64,000 nucleotides of DNA from Streptacidiphilus sp041262165. GTDB lineage: Bacteria; Actinomycetota; Actinomycetes; Streptomycetales; Streptomycetaceae. Shown here in pieces: positions 16,601-26,300 of the stretch (position 1 is its first letter; every line of letters starts with the position of its first letter). The stretch covers positions 124,001 to 188,000 of the forward strand of contig NZ_JBGCBY010000014.1 in NCBI RefSeq assembly GCF_041262165.1, written 5' to 3'. The notes under the pieces were generated by a model that saw only the letters and a program-made list of their open reading frames with translations, was not told the DNA's origin and searched no databases. The position numbers and the translations under genes are program-made.

Positions 16601-17476
16601 TCAGTCGGGCAGGACCGGGGTCCGGTCGGTCTCGTCGAACACCAGCAGGGTGTGTGTGCCGAGCACCTCGGGGATGCTCTGGATCCGGTTCAGGACCAGC
16701 TCCCGCAAGGCCCGGTTGTCCACCGTGTGCACCAGCATGATCACGTCGAACTCCCCGCTGACCAGCGCGATGTGCTCGATCCCCGGCAACTCCAGTAGCT
16801 GGCCGCGGACCGTCCGCCAGGAGTTCTGCACGATCTTGAGGGTGATGTAGGCGGATGCTCCCTGCCCGGCGCGCTCATGGTTGACGCGGGCGGTGAAACC
16901 CCGGATCACCCCGTCCTCGACCATCCTCGCGATGCGCGCGTAGGCGTTGGCTCTGGACACGTGCACGCGCTCGGCGACGGAGCGGATCGAGGCGCGGCCG
17001 TCCTGCTGGAGCAGCCGCAGGATGGCCCGGTCGATCCGGTCCAGCTGGCGGTGCCCACCGGAGGCGTCAGCGGACCCGAAGCCCGGCACCGAACCGCCGG
17101 TACCACCGCCCGACCGCGCGGCCGAGCCGCCGGCCGCAGCGCCGCCGGCGGCCGGGTCTCCCGTCCGCTCGGCGTCGGTACGCCCTCCAGGGCGAGCGCC
17201 GGGGACTTCGCCGGGCCGCCGGGCGGGTCTGCCCGAGTTCCGTTCGGAGTTCCGATCCGAGTTCCGATCCGGGTGCCGTTCGGGGTCCCGTTCCTGGCCC
17301 TTCGCCGCCGATGCTCCGGCGGCCATCCGTCCACCCACCGCACCGGACGCTGAAGCGGCCCGCTGGCGCGCGCGCTCCGCCACCCACTCCGCCGCTGGAC
17401 CGGACTGCAGGGCCGGAAGTCCCGACCGGCGAGCGGGACGCGGCTCGCCGGGTCCGACCATCTGTTCAGCGGGCAT
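16601..17476 (-). CDS. bkdR: Lrp/AsnC family regulator (BkdR-like) with a long disordered N-terminal extension
   Basis: A 291-residue protein. Residues about 145-291 are a full Lrp/AsnC protein: helix-turn-helix LDRIDRAILRLLQQDGRASIRSVAERVHVSRANAYARI, then the RAM effector domain (YITLKIVQNSWRTVRG, GIEHIALVSGEFDVIMLVHT). Ordinary Lrp proteins have about 150 residues. Here 140 extra Gly/Ala/Arg/Pro-rich residues precede the DNA-binding part, with a repeated RNS-DRNS-ERNS stretch. The ATG at 17476 has a GGAGG site and keeps the extension. It is divergent from bkdABC, the arrangement known for streptomycete bkdR, so control of branched-chain keto acid oxidation is expected. Confidence 0.85.
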   Translation of the reverse strand: MPAEQMVGPGEPRPARRSGLPALQSGPAAEWVAERARQRAASASGAVGGRMAAGASAAKGQERDPERHPDRNSDRNSERNSGRPARRPGEVPGARPGGRTDAERTGDPAAGGAAAGGSAARSGGGTGGSVPGFGSADASGGHRQLDRIDRAILRLLQQDGRASIRSVAERVHVSRANAYARIARMVEDGVIRGFTARVNHERAGQGASAYITLKIVQNSWRTVRGQLLELPGIEHIALVSGEFDVIMLVHTVDNRALRELVLNRIQSIPEVLGTHTLLVFDETDRTPVLPD

Positions 17477-17577
17477 GTCCTCCGACCCTCCCCTGGTGGA
17501 CGTCCGGATTCCAGCACAGCGCGGAACCGGCCGTTTGTCCACCACTACGGGAGGACGGTAGCCGATTCGATCAAACA

Positions 17578-17591
17578 ACCGAACAATCGGT
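17578..17591. promoter_or_regulatory. Operator-like palindrome upstream of bkdA (ACCGA-N4-TCGGT)
   Basis: ACCGA-ACAA-TCGGT, a perfect 5-bp inverted repeat with a 4-base spacer, lies 69 bp before the bkdA start in the bkdR-bkdA divergent gap. It is the same motif as the one upstream of paaN (13225-13238). Confidence 0.6.
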
Positions 17592-17659
17592 AGGGAGAGT
17601 GACCCTCTTCACACCGCCTCGTGCACCTCTTCACCCCCCACCCACCCAGGAGGTGCTGG

Positions 17660-18796
17660 ATGACCGTCCTCGACCACAGCGCTACCCCCACCCCCGTCTG
17701 GCCCCCCGATGCCCACGGGCCTCGGCGTGACCCCGCGCCGTTGCTCCCCGACGCGGAGCCGGTGCGCGTCCTGGGCACGCCGGCGGTCAAGGGTCTCGCC
17801 CCGGAGCTGCTGCGCGACCTCTACCGTCGCCTGGTCGCCGGACGGCGCTACAACCAGCAGGCCACCACCCTGACCAAGCAGGGACGCCTCGCCGTCTACC
17901 CCGCCTCCACCGGGCAGGAGGCCTGCCAGATCGCCGCCGCCACCGCGCTGCGCCCGACCGACTGGCTCTTCCCCAGCTACCGCGACACCCTCGCGGTGGT
18001 CTCCCGCGGCGTCGATCCCGTCGAGGCGCTCACCCTGCTGCGCGGCAACGCGCACAGCGGGTACGACCCCTACGAGCACCGTGTCGCACCGCTCTCCACG
18101 CCGCTCGCCACTCAGGCCCCGCACGCGGTCGGCCTCGCCCACGCCGCCCGGCTCCGCGGCGACGCCACCGTCGCGCTCGCGCTGGTCGGGGACGGCGGCA
18201 CCAGCGAGGGGGACTTCCACGAGGCGCTGAACTTTGCCGGGGTGCTCAACGCCCCGGTGGTGTTCCTGGTGCAGAACAACGGCTATGCGATCTCCGTCCC
18301 TCTCTCCAAGCAGTCCGCCGCACCGACCCTGGCCCACAAGGCCGTCGGCTACGGCATCCACGGCCGTCTGGTGGACGGCAACGACGCCGCCGCGATGCAC
18401 AACGTCCTCAGCGAGGCGGTCGAGCACGCCCGGTCGGGCCTGGGCCCGGTCCTGGTCGAGGCCGTCACCTACCGCCTCGAAGCCCACACCAACGCCGATG
18501 ACGCCGGGCGCTACCGCAGCGCCGAGGAGGTCGCCGCCTGGCAGCAGCGCGACCCGCTGACGCTGCTGGAGAGCCAGCTTCGCGACCTCGGACTGCTCAC
18601 CGATGAGGACGTGAGCGAGGCTGCGGCCGTCGCCGAAGCCCTCGCGGACCATATGCGCACGATGTTTCACGTGAAACCCGAACTGGACCCGATGTCACTC
18701 TTCACCCACGTCTACGCCGAACCCACCCCCCAGCTTCGGGAGCAGGCCGCACAGCTCGCCGCCGAGCTCGAAGCGGAAGCCGAGGCGGAGCGATGA
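17660..18796 (+). CDS. bkdA: Branched-chain 2-oxo acid dehydrogenase E1 alpha subunit
   Basis: The 378-residue thiamine-diphosphate subunit decarboxylates branched 2-oxo acids from Val, Leu and Ile, the source of starters for branched fatty acids. The cofactor-binding motif is GDGGTSEGDFHEALNFAGVL...NNGYAIS (about 175-213). The phosphorylation-loop region YRLEAHTNADDAGRYRS lies near 273. The ATG at 17660 follows AGGAGG by 5 bases. The stop overlaps bkdB (ATGA). A pyruvate dehydrogenase is possible, but the Lrp neighbour and lack of an E3 gene favour Bkd. A parS site lies in its 3' part. Confidence 0.88.
   Translation: MTVLDHSATPTPVWPPDAHGPRRDPAPLLPDAEPVRVLGTPAVKGLAPELLRDLYRRLVAGRRYNQQATTLTKQGRLAVYPASTGQEACQIAAATALRPTDWLFPSYRDTLAVVSRGVDPVEALTLLRGNAHSGYDPYEHRVAPLSTPLATQAPHAVGLAHAARLRGDATVALALVGDGGTSEGDFHEALNFAGVLNAPVVFLVQNNGYAISVPLSKQSAAPTLAHKAVGYGIHGRLVDGNDAAAMHNVLSEAVEHARSGLGPVLVEAVTYRLEAHTNADDAGRYRSAEEVAAWQQRDPLTLLESQLRDLGLLTDEDVSEAAAVAEALADHMRTMFHVKPELDPMSLFTHVYAEPTPQLREQAAQLAAELEAEAEAER
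18664..18677. other. parS centromere site (ParB-binding) inside bkdA
   Basis: GTTTCACGTGAAAC, the complete 14-bp palindromic core of streptomycete parS, lies in the coding sequence of bkdA, where it encodes part of MFHVKPE. Such sites cluster around oriC in Streptomyces and load ParB for chromosome segregation. This one is about 43 kb from the origin region. I found no second perfect copy in the window. Confidence 0.92.
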
Positions 18797-19806
18797 CCAC
18801 GCTGGCTCCGACGCAGCCCGCGCTGACCCAGAGCTCGATGGCGCAGGCCCTCAACGCCGCGCTGCGCGACTCGCTGCGCGAGGACCCCTCGGTCCACATC
18901 CTCGGCGAGGACGTCGGCACCCTCGGCGGGGTCTTCCGCATCACCGACGGACTCACCGCCGAGTTCGGCGCCGACCGCTGCCTGGACACCCCGCTCGCCG
19001 AGGCCGGCATCCTCGGTACGGCCGTCGGCATGGCCATGTACGGACTCCGCCCCGTCGTCGAGATGCAGTTCGACGCCTTCGCCTACCCGGCGTTCGAGCA
19101 ACTGGTCTCGCATGTCGCCAAGATGCGCAACCGCACGGCGGGCCGGATGCCGCTGCCGATCACCGTCCGCATCCCCTACGGCGGCGGCATCGGCGGGGTG
19201 GAGCACCACAGCGACTCCTCCGAGGCGTACTACGTCCACACCCCCGGCCTGCACGTGGTCGCTCCCGCGACGGTCGCCGATGCGTACGGGCTGCTGCGCT
19301 CGGCCATCGCCTCGGACGACCCGGTGGTCTTCCTGGAGCCCAAGCGGCTGTACTGGTCCAAGGACGCCTGGTCCCCCGCCGCGCCCGCGCCGATCGAACC
19401 CCTGGGCCGCGCAGTGGTCCGCCGCCAGGGGACGTCCGCGACCCTGCTCACCTACGGCCCGTCACTCCCGGTCTGCCTGGAGGCCGCAGAGGCCGCCCGC
19501 GCCGAGGGCTGGGACCTCGCCGTGGTCGATCTGCGCAGCCTGGTCCCCTTCGACGACGAGACCGTCTGCGCCGCCGTCCGGGCCACCGGACGCGCGATTG
19601 TGGTGCACGAGTCGACGGGCTTCGCCGGAGTCGGCGCGGAGATCGCCGCTCGCGTCACCGAGCGGTGCTTCCACCATCTCGCAGCGCCCGTGCTGCGGGT
19701 CACCGGCTTCGACATCCCCTACCCGCCGCCCATGCTGGAGCGCCACCACCTCCCCGGAGTGGACCGCATCCTCGACGCCGTGGCCCGACTCCAGTGGGAG
19801 CAGTGA
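18793..19806 (+). CDS. bkdB: Branched-chain 2-oxo acid dehydrogenase E1 beta subunit
   Basis: A 337-residue partner of BkdA that completes the E1 active site. Hallmarks are SMAQALNAALRDSLREDPSVHILGEDVG (about 15-42), GGVFRITDGLTAEFG, and the transketolase-type PYGGGIGGVEHHSDSSEAYY loop near 127. A C-terminal domain starting about 215 (ATLLTYGPSLPVCLEAA) supports dimerisation. Start and stop overlap or abut bkdA and bkdC, so the three proteins should be made in balance. Confidence 0.9.
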   Translation: MTTLAPTQPALTQSSMAQALNAALRDSLREDPSVHILGEDVGTLGGVFRITDGLTAEFGADRCLDTPLAEAGILGTAVGMAMYGLRPVVEMQFDAFAYPAFEQLVSHVAKMRNRTAGRMPLPITVRIPYGGGIGGVEHHSDSSEAYYVHTPGLHVVAPATVADAYGLLRSAIASDDPVVFLEPKRLYWSKDAWSPAAPAPIEPLGRAVVRRQGTSATLLTYGPSLPVCLEAAEAARAEGWDLAVVDLRSLVPFDDETVCAAVRATGRAIVVHESTGFAGVGAEIAARVTERCFHHLAAPVLRVTGFDIPYPPPMLERHHLPGVDRILDAVARLQWEQ

Positions 19807-19811
19807 GCGTG

Positions 19812-21200
19812 ATGCCCTCCGTACGCGAGTTCCTGCTCCCTGACCTCGGCGAGGGACTGACCTCCGCCGAGATCGTCCGCTGGCTGGTCGAGGTGGGGGA
19901 CGTGATCGCGGTGGACCAGCCCGTCGCGGAGGTCGAGACCGCCAAGGCGATCGTGGAGGTCCCCTGCCCCTACGCGGGCGTCGTCACGTCACGCTTCGGC
20001 GAGGCCGGGGCGGAGGTACCAGTCGGCGCGGCGCTCGTCACCGTCGCCGTGGGTCCGCAGAGTTCCCCGAATAGTCCCTCCTCGGACAGCCCCAAGCAGA
20101 GCTCGGGCTCCGGCAACGTCCTGGTCGGCTACGGCACCAGCGAATCGGGCACGACCCGCCGCCGCCGCGCTGCCGTCCCGGCCGGCATCCCGGCGGGCGT
20201 CCCGGCCGGCGTCCGATCCTCCGTCGTGACCGCCGTCCCGGCCGCAGCGCCGCTCCCGGCAACTCCGGCGGCCCCTACCATGACGCCGGGAGCCCCCGTC
20301 GCGGTGATCTCCCCGCTCGTCCGCCGCCTGGCCCGCGAGCACAGCGTCGACCTCGCCGGGCTCACCGGCAGCGGTCCCGACGGCCTGATCCTGCGCGCGG
20401 ACGTGGACGGCGCCATCGCCGGTCTCTCCCGTCCGGTCGAGGTCGCGTCCACGATCGCAACCGAGGCGGCAGCCGAGGTCACGATCGAGTCCGACCGTTC
20501 CGAGGTAATCCCGCTCCGCGGCGCCGCCCGGCTCGCCGCCGCGACCTTCAGCCGCAGCCGCCGTGAGATCCCTGACGCGACCTGCTGGGTGGACGCGGAC
20601 GCGACCGAGCTGCTCGCCGCCCGGGACGCCCTCAACGGCCCGGGACAGCAGCCCCGGATCGGCCTGCTCCCGGTCCTGGCCCGGATCTGCGTCGCAGGCC
20701 TGGCCCGCCACCCCGAGCTCAACTCCAGCGTGGTCACTGGCCCGGACGGCAGCGCGACCGGCATCCGGCGCCACCCCGCAGTCAATCTCGGCTTCGCCGC
20801 GCAGACGGCACGCGGCCTCGCCGTACCCGTCATCCACGGTGCCCAGGCACGCACCACCGCCGAACTGGCCGACGAGATGACCCGGCTCACCGCCGCCGCC
20901 CGCGAAGGGCGGCTCACGCCGGCCGAGCTCACCGGCGGCACATTCACGCTGAACAACTACGGGGTCTTCGGCGTGGACGGCTCCACCCCGATCATCAACC
21001 ACCCCGAGGCCGCCATGCTCGGCGTCGGCCGCATCGTCGCGAAACCCTGGGTCCACCAGGGGGAACTGGCAGTGCGTCAGGTCGTCCAGCTGTCCTTCAG
21101 CTTTGACCACCGCGTGTGCGACGGGGCTGTCGCGGGGGCCTTCCTCCGCTTCATCGCCGACGCGGTCGAGTCGCCCACCACCCTGCTCCGCCACCTCTGA
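19812..21200 (+). CDS. bkdC: Branched-chain 2-oxo acid dehydrogenase E2 (lipoyl acyltransferase)
   Basis: A 462-residue dihydrolipoamide acyltransferase. It has one lipoyl domain (VREFLLPDLGEGLTSAEIV; lipoylated Lys in VETAKAIVEVP, about residue 45), an Ala/Pro-rich linker, a peripheral subunit-binding domain (ISPLVRRLAREHSVDLAGLTGSG) and the catalytic domain with the HxxxDG box DHRVCDGAVAG near the C terminus. The ATG at 19812 has a GGGAG site 11 bases upstream. GTG codons at 19803 and 19809 are in-frame alternatives, the first overlapping the bkdB stop. E3 is not encoded here. Confidence 0.9.
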   Translation: MPSVREFLLPDLGEGLTSAEIVRWLVEVGDVIAVDQPVAEVETAKAIVEVPCPYAGVVTSRFGEAGAEVPVGAALVTVAVGPQSSPNSPSSDSPKQSSGSGNVLVGYGTSESGTTRRRRAAVPAGIPAGVPAGVRSSVVTAVPAAAPLPATPAAPTMTPGAPVAVISPLVRRLAREHSVDLAGLTGSGPDGLILRADVDGAIAGLSRPVEVASTIATEAAAEVTIESDRSEVIPLRGAARLAAATFSRSRREIPDATCWVDADATELLAARDALNGPGQQPRIGLLPVLARICVAGLARHPELNSSVVTGPDGSATGIRRHPAVNLGFAAQTARGLAVPVIHGAQARTTAELADEMTRLTAAAREGRLTPAELTGGTFTLNNYGVFGVDGSTPIINHPEAAMLGVGRIVAKPWVHQGELAVRQVVQLSFSFDHRVCDGAVAGAFLRFIADAVESPTTLLRHL

Positions 21201-21223
21201 CGGACTGACCAGGTGACGTCGGG

Positions 21224-21733
21224 TCAGCCGCGCAGGACGAAGCGGTAGAGGTCGTCCTCGCCCAGACCGTCCCGCTCGAAGCCCGCCCGGAGCAGCACCG
21301 CCTGCGACGCAGCGTTCGCCGGCTCGGTGTGCGCCAGCACGCAGGCGACCTCCGGGTGGGCGAGGGCGTACGCCGTGACGAGGCGCGCGGCCTCGGTCGC
21401 GAAGCCGTGGCCGCGCGCGGAGTCCGCGAGGTCGTAGCCGATCTCGACCACGCCGTCGCTCGGCGGGCCGTGGAACCCGACACCGCCGACAGCCGCTCCG
21501 TCGGCGAGGCGGATGATGGCGAAGGCGCCCCACAACGGGTTGTACACGCCGGCCTGTGCCGCCTTCACGATCATCGTGCAGGCGTCCCTGGTGCCCTCGT
21601 AGGGTCCCCCGGGCGCCCAGGCGAAGCCGCCGTCGTCCCCCGCGGTCAGGGCTGCGGCGGCGCTGGGAGTGATCTCGCGCAGCTCGATCCGATCGGTGCG
21701 CGCTACGGAAACGGAAGACGTGCCGGAAGTCAT
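21224..21733 (-). CDS. GNAT family N-acetyltransferase (RimJ/RimL-like)
   Basis: A 169-residue acetyltransferase of the ribosomal-protein alanine acetyltransferase-like type. It has a variable N-terminal half, the acetyl-CoA site GYDLADSARGHGFATEAARLV (about 100-120) and the C-terminal EPANAASQAVLLRAGFERDG signature. The ATG at 21733 was taken because the longer frame adds only an unlikely 14-residue leader. It is convergent with bkdC with a gap of only 23 bp and no clear terminator. Substrate unknown. Confidence 0.85.
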   Translation of the reverse strand: MTSGTSSVSVARTDRIELREITPSAAAALTAGDDGGFAWAPGGPYEGTRDACTMIVKAAQAGVYNPLWGAFAIIRLADGAAVGGVGFHGPPSDGVVEIGYDLADSARGHGFATEAARLVTAYALAHPEVACVLAHTEPANAASQAVLLRAGFERDGLGEDDLYRFVLRG

Positions 21734-21824
21734 CTGGCCCCTTTGCCTGGGATACGTGCCGGACCGGGCCATCATGACGGATACCGGACTTCCGGCACAG
21801 ACGACCGGAGCTACAGGACCGGAC

Positions 21825-22154
21825 CTACAGCACGAAGGCCGGACGCTCGTCCGCGCTCACCATCGGCCGACCGGCCGCCTCCCAGGCGTACATGCCGCCG
21901 TCGACGTTGACCGCCTCCCTGCCCTGGGCGACCAGGTACTGCACCACCTGCGCGGAGCGCCCGCCGACCCGGCACAGCACGTAGAGACGCTCCTCCGGCA
22001 GTTCCTCGATCCGGGTGAGCAGCTGGCCCATCGGGATGTGCAGCGCCCCGTCGACGTGGCCCGCGTCCCACTCGTCCTGCTCGCGCACGTCGAGCAGCGC
22101 GCCCTCCGCGGGCACGGAAACGGCGTCCAGAGTGGGGACGGCGGCGTGGAACAT
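21825..22154 (-). CDS. Rhodanese-like domain protein (single domain)
   Basis: A 109-residue single rhodanese domain. The active-site loop CRVGGRS (Cys near residue 73) follows the strand ERLYVLC, and LLDVREQDEWDAGHVDGALHIPM is the standard first half. It could carry persulfide sulfur on the cysteine. No signal peptide is present, so it is cytoplasmic. The ATG at 22154 has a GGAG site. It stands alone downstream of the J-domain gene. Confidence 0.9.
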   Translation of the reverse strand: MFHAAVPTLDAVSVPAEGALLDVREQDEWDAGHVDGALHIPMGQLLTRIEELPEERLYVLCRVGGRSAQVVQYLVAQGREAVNVDGGMYAWEAAGRPMVSADERPAFVL

Positions 22155-22235
22155 GGGGCACTCCAAAAGGTCGGCCGAACTGCGGACGCACCCATTCTCG
22201 CCGATCCGCACCGCTGGACGCCGCGGATCCCCCGG

Positions 22236-22283
22236 CGCCTTCCTCGACGCCTTCCTTGACGCCTTCCTGGACGCCTTCCTGGA
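22236..22283. repeat. 12-bp tandem repeat, four copies, behind the J-domain gene
   Basis: Four head-to-tail copies of CGCCTTCCT(C/T/G)GA lie just past the stop (22296) of the J-domain protein gene. Copies differ at one position only. No protein-coding role is apparent. Confidence 0.93.
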
Positions 22284-22295
22284 CGTCTCCGAACG

Positions 22296-23123
22296 TCAGA
22301 ACGTGTTGACCAGCCGGTCCAGCTCCGCCTGCCGAGTCGCGACCGACTCGAGCAGTTGCTCCGCAAGAACCTCGAGCAGCGCGTCGGGGTCGTCGGGAAG
22401 CAGCATCAGCAGTTGCCCCATCGGGCTGTCCACGAGCTCGGCCCGGGTCTCCTCGATCTTCCGCAGACGCGCGACCAGCCAGTCCAGGCGCTGCCGCAGC
22501 CAGGCCACCCGTTCCGGCGTACCGCTCGCCGGGGCTCCGCTGTCGCCGGTCTCCCCGGCCCACTCCTCGGCGAGGGCGGCCAGCGCCAGCACGTCGCCGC
22601 GTGCGTAGGCCTCATTGACGCGGGCGATGAACGCGCCGCGGAGCTCCTGTTCGGCGGGGTCCTGAGCCAGGTCGGGATGCGCCCGGCGAGCCAGGTCGCG
22701 GTACAGCCGCTGGGCCTCCTTGTCGGGGCGGATGCGCTGCGGGGCCTGCGGCATGACGGGCTGCGCGGACTCGCCGTCCGCCCCGCCGTCCGCGCTCTCC
22801 CGTGCCTCGTCGGCCTGCGCGAAGAACGCCTCCAGATCCGGCATGGGTTCGAGCACGTTGCGTGCCTCGAAGGCCCGGCGGATGTCCTCGGGGTCGCCCG
22901 TGCGCGCCGCCGTGGCCTCCGCGATCAGCGCGTCCAGCTCGTCCAGGCGCACGTACATCGGGCCGAGTCGCTGGTGGTGCACCAGGGCGAAGTTGTCGAG
23001 TTCCACCCGCAGGGTCTCGACCTCGACCTCGGCGTCCACCCACTGCGCCTCGGTCTGCGCGATCTGCTCCTCGAGGCGCTGCTCCTCGGGGTCGATCCAC
23101 CGGACCGGGGTGTCGGCAGCCAT
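22296..23123 (-). CDS. J-domain-containing protein with coiled-coil flanks
   Basis: A 275-residue cytoplasmic protein. Residues 10-60 are predicted coiled coil (EEQRLEEQIAQTEAQWVDAEVEVETLRVEL). A central DnaJ-like segment (RLYRDLARRAHPDLAQ, with the HPD tripeptide, about 140-180) should stimulate a DnaK-type ATPase. A second helical region ends the protein. The rest of the J domain is abbreviated and no zinc-finger or client domain is seen, so this is a specialised DnaK adaptor rather than DnaJ. The ATG follows GAGG by 5 bases. It is divergent from the PP2C signalling gene. Confidence 0.8.
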   Translation of the reverse strand: MAADTPVRWIDPEEQRLEEQIAQTEAQWVDAEVEVETLRVELDNFALVHHQRLGPMYVRLDELDALIAEATAARTGDPEDIRRAFEARNVLEPMPDLEAFFAQADEARESADGGADGESAQPVMPQAPQRIRPDKEAQRLYRDLARRAHPDLAQDPAEQELRGAFIARVNEAYARGDVLALAALAEEWAGETGDSGAPASGTPERVAWLRQRLDWLVARLRKIEETRAELVDSPMGQLLMLLPDDPDALLEVLAEQLLESVATRQAELDRLVNTF

Positions 23124-23389
23124 TTCAACCTCAATACTTGTTGTTTGTACCGCGTGTCCGCCCCGTCACCCTACTGTCCCCGGGACTGCGGTTGAGGGCG
23201 CACACTAGGGCGTGCGAGCCCGCGCGCACCACTGGACAACGCAAATGTTCCCGGATGTCAGACGACCGAGGCAGGTTTCGTGCTTGCCTGGGGTATCCAC
23301 GTATGTGCGGAGCAGCCGGTGGCGTGCCCGTCCCGCCGTCCGCCCCGGCTGCGGGTTGGGGAAGTGACGGGAGCTGGGAGAGGGTGAGT

Positions 23390-26300
23390 ATGGCGGAAGA
23401 GACCTACGCGGTGCCCGGGCGCGATCGGCCCGACGCCGCTCAGCCGAATCCCGCCCAGCCGACCCGCGTCCAGCCGAACGCAGCCCAGAGCCCCGCTGAG
23501 AACCCTGCTGAGAACCCTGCCGACCCGCATCCGGCCGCAGAGGGCCACGTCCCGCCGGACCGCACCCGTCCGCCGCACGTCAGTCCAGCTCAGACCTGCC
23601 CCGGCCAGGTCTCCACCGCTGCCGAGCCTGCTGAACCGGCACGGGCTGAACCGACCCACAGCGCGCCCTCGGGGGTGGTCTCGCTGGTGCGTCTGGCCGC
23701 GCTGATGGTCGACCCCGACGGGCGGCTGACCCACTGGAACCGGGCCGCCGAGGAAGTCTTCGGCCACCGCCGGGACGACGTGTTCGACCGGCCGGCGTCC
23801 GGTCTGCTGCCCCTGGCCCGCACCGCCGCAGCACCCGCCGCGCCGGTCTCCTCGCCGTCCCCGGCGTCACGTCTGCCGTCGCCGGCGGCCGAGACGTCCG
23901 GCCCCGGCGTCGCCGGCGTGTCCGGCGGCCGCCTCGGCGACGCCCTCGACCACCTGGACGACCTCACCTCCTTCACGCCCTCCTGGGCCGGCGACCTGCT
24001 GGTCACCGACCGCGACGGGCGGGTCGTCGAGATCCTGTGCTGGGCCTACCGGTTGATCGAACCGACCGGCCGCAGCCTGCTCGTCCTCGCCGCGGACGCC
24101 CGGCCGCTGCGTGCCGCAGGACCGCGGATCGCCCTGGGCGACCAGTTCCTGCCGTACGCGGCCGCCTCCTCCGGGCAGCGCGTCCTGCGGATCTCCCCGG
24201 TCCAGACCGCGCCCACCGGCGCCGCGGACGCCGCACAGGCCGCCCACCGGCTGGGCACGCTGCTGCCCAGGACGGGGGAGGAGCGCAGGCAGCGGCTCGT
24301 CGGCCAGCTGATCGCGAGCGGCGCGCCCGCCCTGCTGGTGGACGGCACGATCCGGCTGCCCGTGATGCCGCTCGAACTGCCGGACGGCTCCCCCGCGTTC
24401 GACCCCTCAGGACTTCCGGTCCGCCGCGACGAGTCCGGTGTGATGAACCAGTTCGGCGATCCGGTCGAGTCGCGGGATCCGGCCGAGTCGCCGAAGAACC
24501 TTCCTGACGCCTCGTCGGTCTCGGCCTCCGTCGGCTGGGGTGACGAAGCGTCCCGTCAGACGTCCGACCCGGGGGCGCCCCCGCACGGCTCGTCACACGG
24601 TTCCTCGCACGCCTCCGCACACGCCCCCACCCACGTTCCGGCGCGCACTCCGGCGCAGGGCCGGGGTCGGGGAGCGCACGTACCCACGCCCCGCGCTGAG
24701 CACGACCGTTCCAGTGCCGGGGCGGGCCGCCCCAAGCGCCCCGGATTCGAGGAGGGCCCGTTCAGCGGCCCGCCGACCATCCCGACTCTCACCCTGCCGC
24801 CCGGCCTGGTCAGCGGCGCCGTCCCGACTGCGCCGACCGCCGAGGAGCCGGCCAACGAGCAGCTCCGGCTGCTCAGCCACGCGGGATCGCGGATCGGCAC
24901 GACGCTCGACCTCGATGTGACGGTGCACGAGCTGTGCCAGGTCGTCGTCCCCACCATCGCCGACTTCGCCTGCGTGGACCTGCGGGACCGGTTGATCGTG
25001 GATACCGAGCTGCCCCGAGACCGGCCGGACGACGAGACGCAGTTGCGCCGGGTCGCGCGCGCGTTCAGCCAGTCGCTGGCGGCCTGGGAGCACCAGGTGC
25101 ACGAGGGAAGCCTGTTCTCGCTGCCGGGCAACACCCCGTCAGGTCTGGCCCTGCAGTCCAACCAGCCGGTGCTGGTGCCGCTGGTGGACCGGTCGGTGGC
25201 CGCGGAGTGCGCGGCAGGGCGGGGCGGCCCCGCGCTCGCCCCGCTGTTCGAGGGGCGGTCGATGCTGACGCTACCGCTGGCGGCCCGCGGCACCGTGCTG
25301 GGCATTCTGACGCTGCTGCGCAACGGCGACCGGCCGCCCTTCGACGAGACCGACGCCGCGTACCTGCGCGAACTGGCCGCCCGCGCCGCGCTGTCCATCG
25401 ACAACGCCCGGCTGCACCGGATGGAGGCGAAGACGGCGCTGACGCTGCAGCGCAGCATGCTGCCGACCCGCCCGCCGAAGATCCCCGGGGTGCTGATCGC
25501 GCACCGGTACATCCCGGGCGACCGCCGGGCCGAGGTGGGCGGCGACTGGTTCGACGCGGTGCAGCTTCCGGGCAGCCGGGTCGCCCTGGTGGTGGGCGAC
25601 GTGATGGGCCACGGCCTGCACTCGGCGGTGGCGATGGGCCGCTTCCGCACGGCCATGCAGACCCTGGCCGCGCTCGACCTGCCGCCGGGCCAGATCCTGC
25701 GGCACCTCGACAACCTGGCGCAGCGCCTGGGCGACGACCATCTGGCGACCTGCCTGTACGCGGTGTACGACCCGATCGCGCGGACCTGCACCCTGGCCAG
25801 CGCCGGCCACGTCCCGCCGGTGCTGGTGCATCCGGACGGCCGGGGCGAGTTGCTGGAGATTCCCTCGGGCGCGCCGATCGGCGTGGGCGGCGTGCCGTTC
25901 TCCGCCAAGGAGATCAAGGTCTCCGACGGCAGCATGCTGGTGCTGTGCACCGACGGCCTGGTGGAGATGCGCGGCGGGGACATAGGGGATGGCCTGGCGG
26001 CGCTGTGCGGTGACATCGTGGACCCGCGGCGCAGCCCGGACGAGGTGTGCGACACCGTGCTGGAGCGGCTGCACACCGATGACCGCAACGACGACCTGGC
26101 GCTGCTGATCGCGCGTTTCGACGGCATCCCGCCGCAGGACGTGATCTCCTGGTCCCTGCACCTGGACACCACCGAGGTGCGACGGGCCCGTCTGCTGGTC
26201 CGGGACCAGCTGTTCCGCTGGGGCCTGGCCGAGCTGTCGGAGCTGACCGAGCTTCTGGTCAGCGAGCTGGTCACCAACGCGCTGCGGGTCGCCAGGGACC

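Noticed and set aside
22236..22283. CRISPR-like array in the spaced repeats
   Set aside because: Units are 12 bp head to tail without unique spacers; the same holds for the other tandem repeats.
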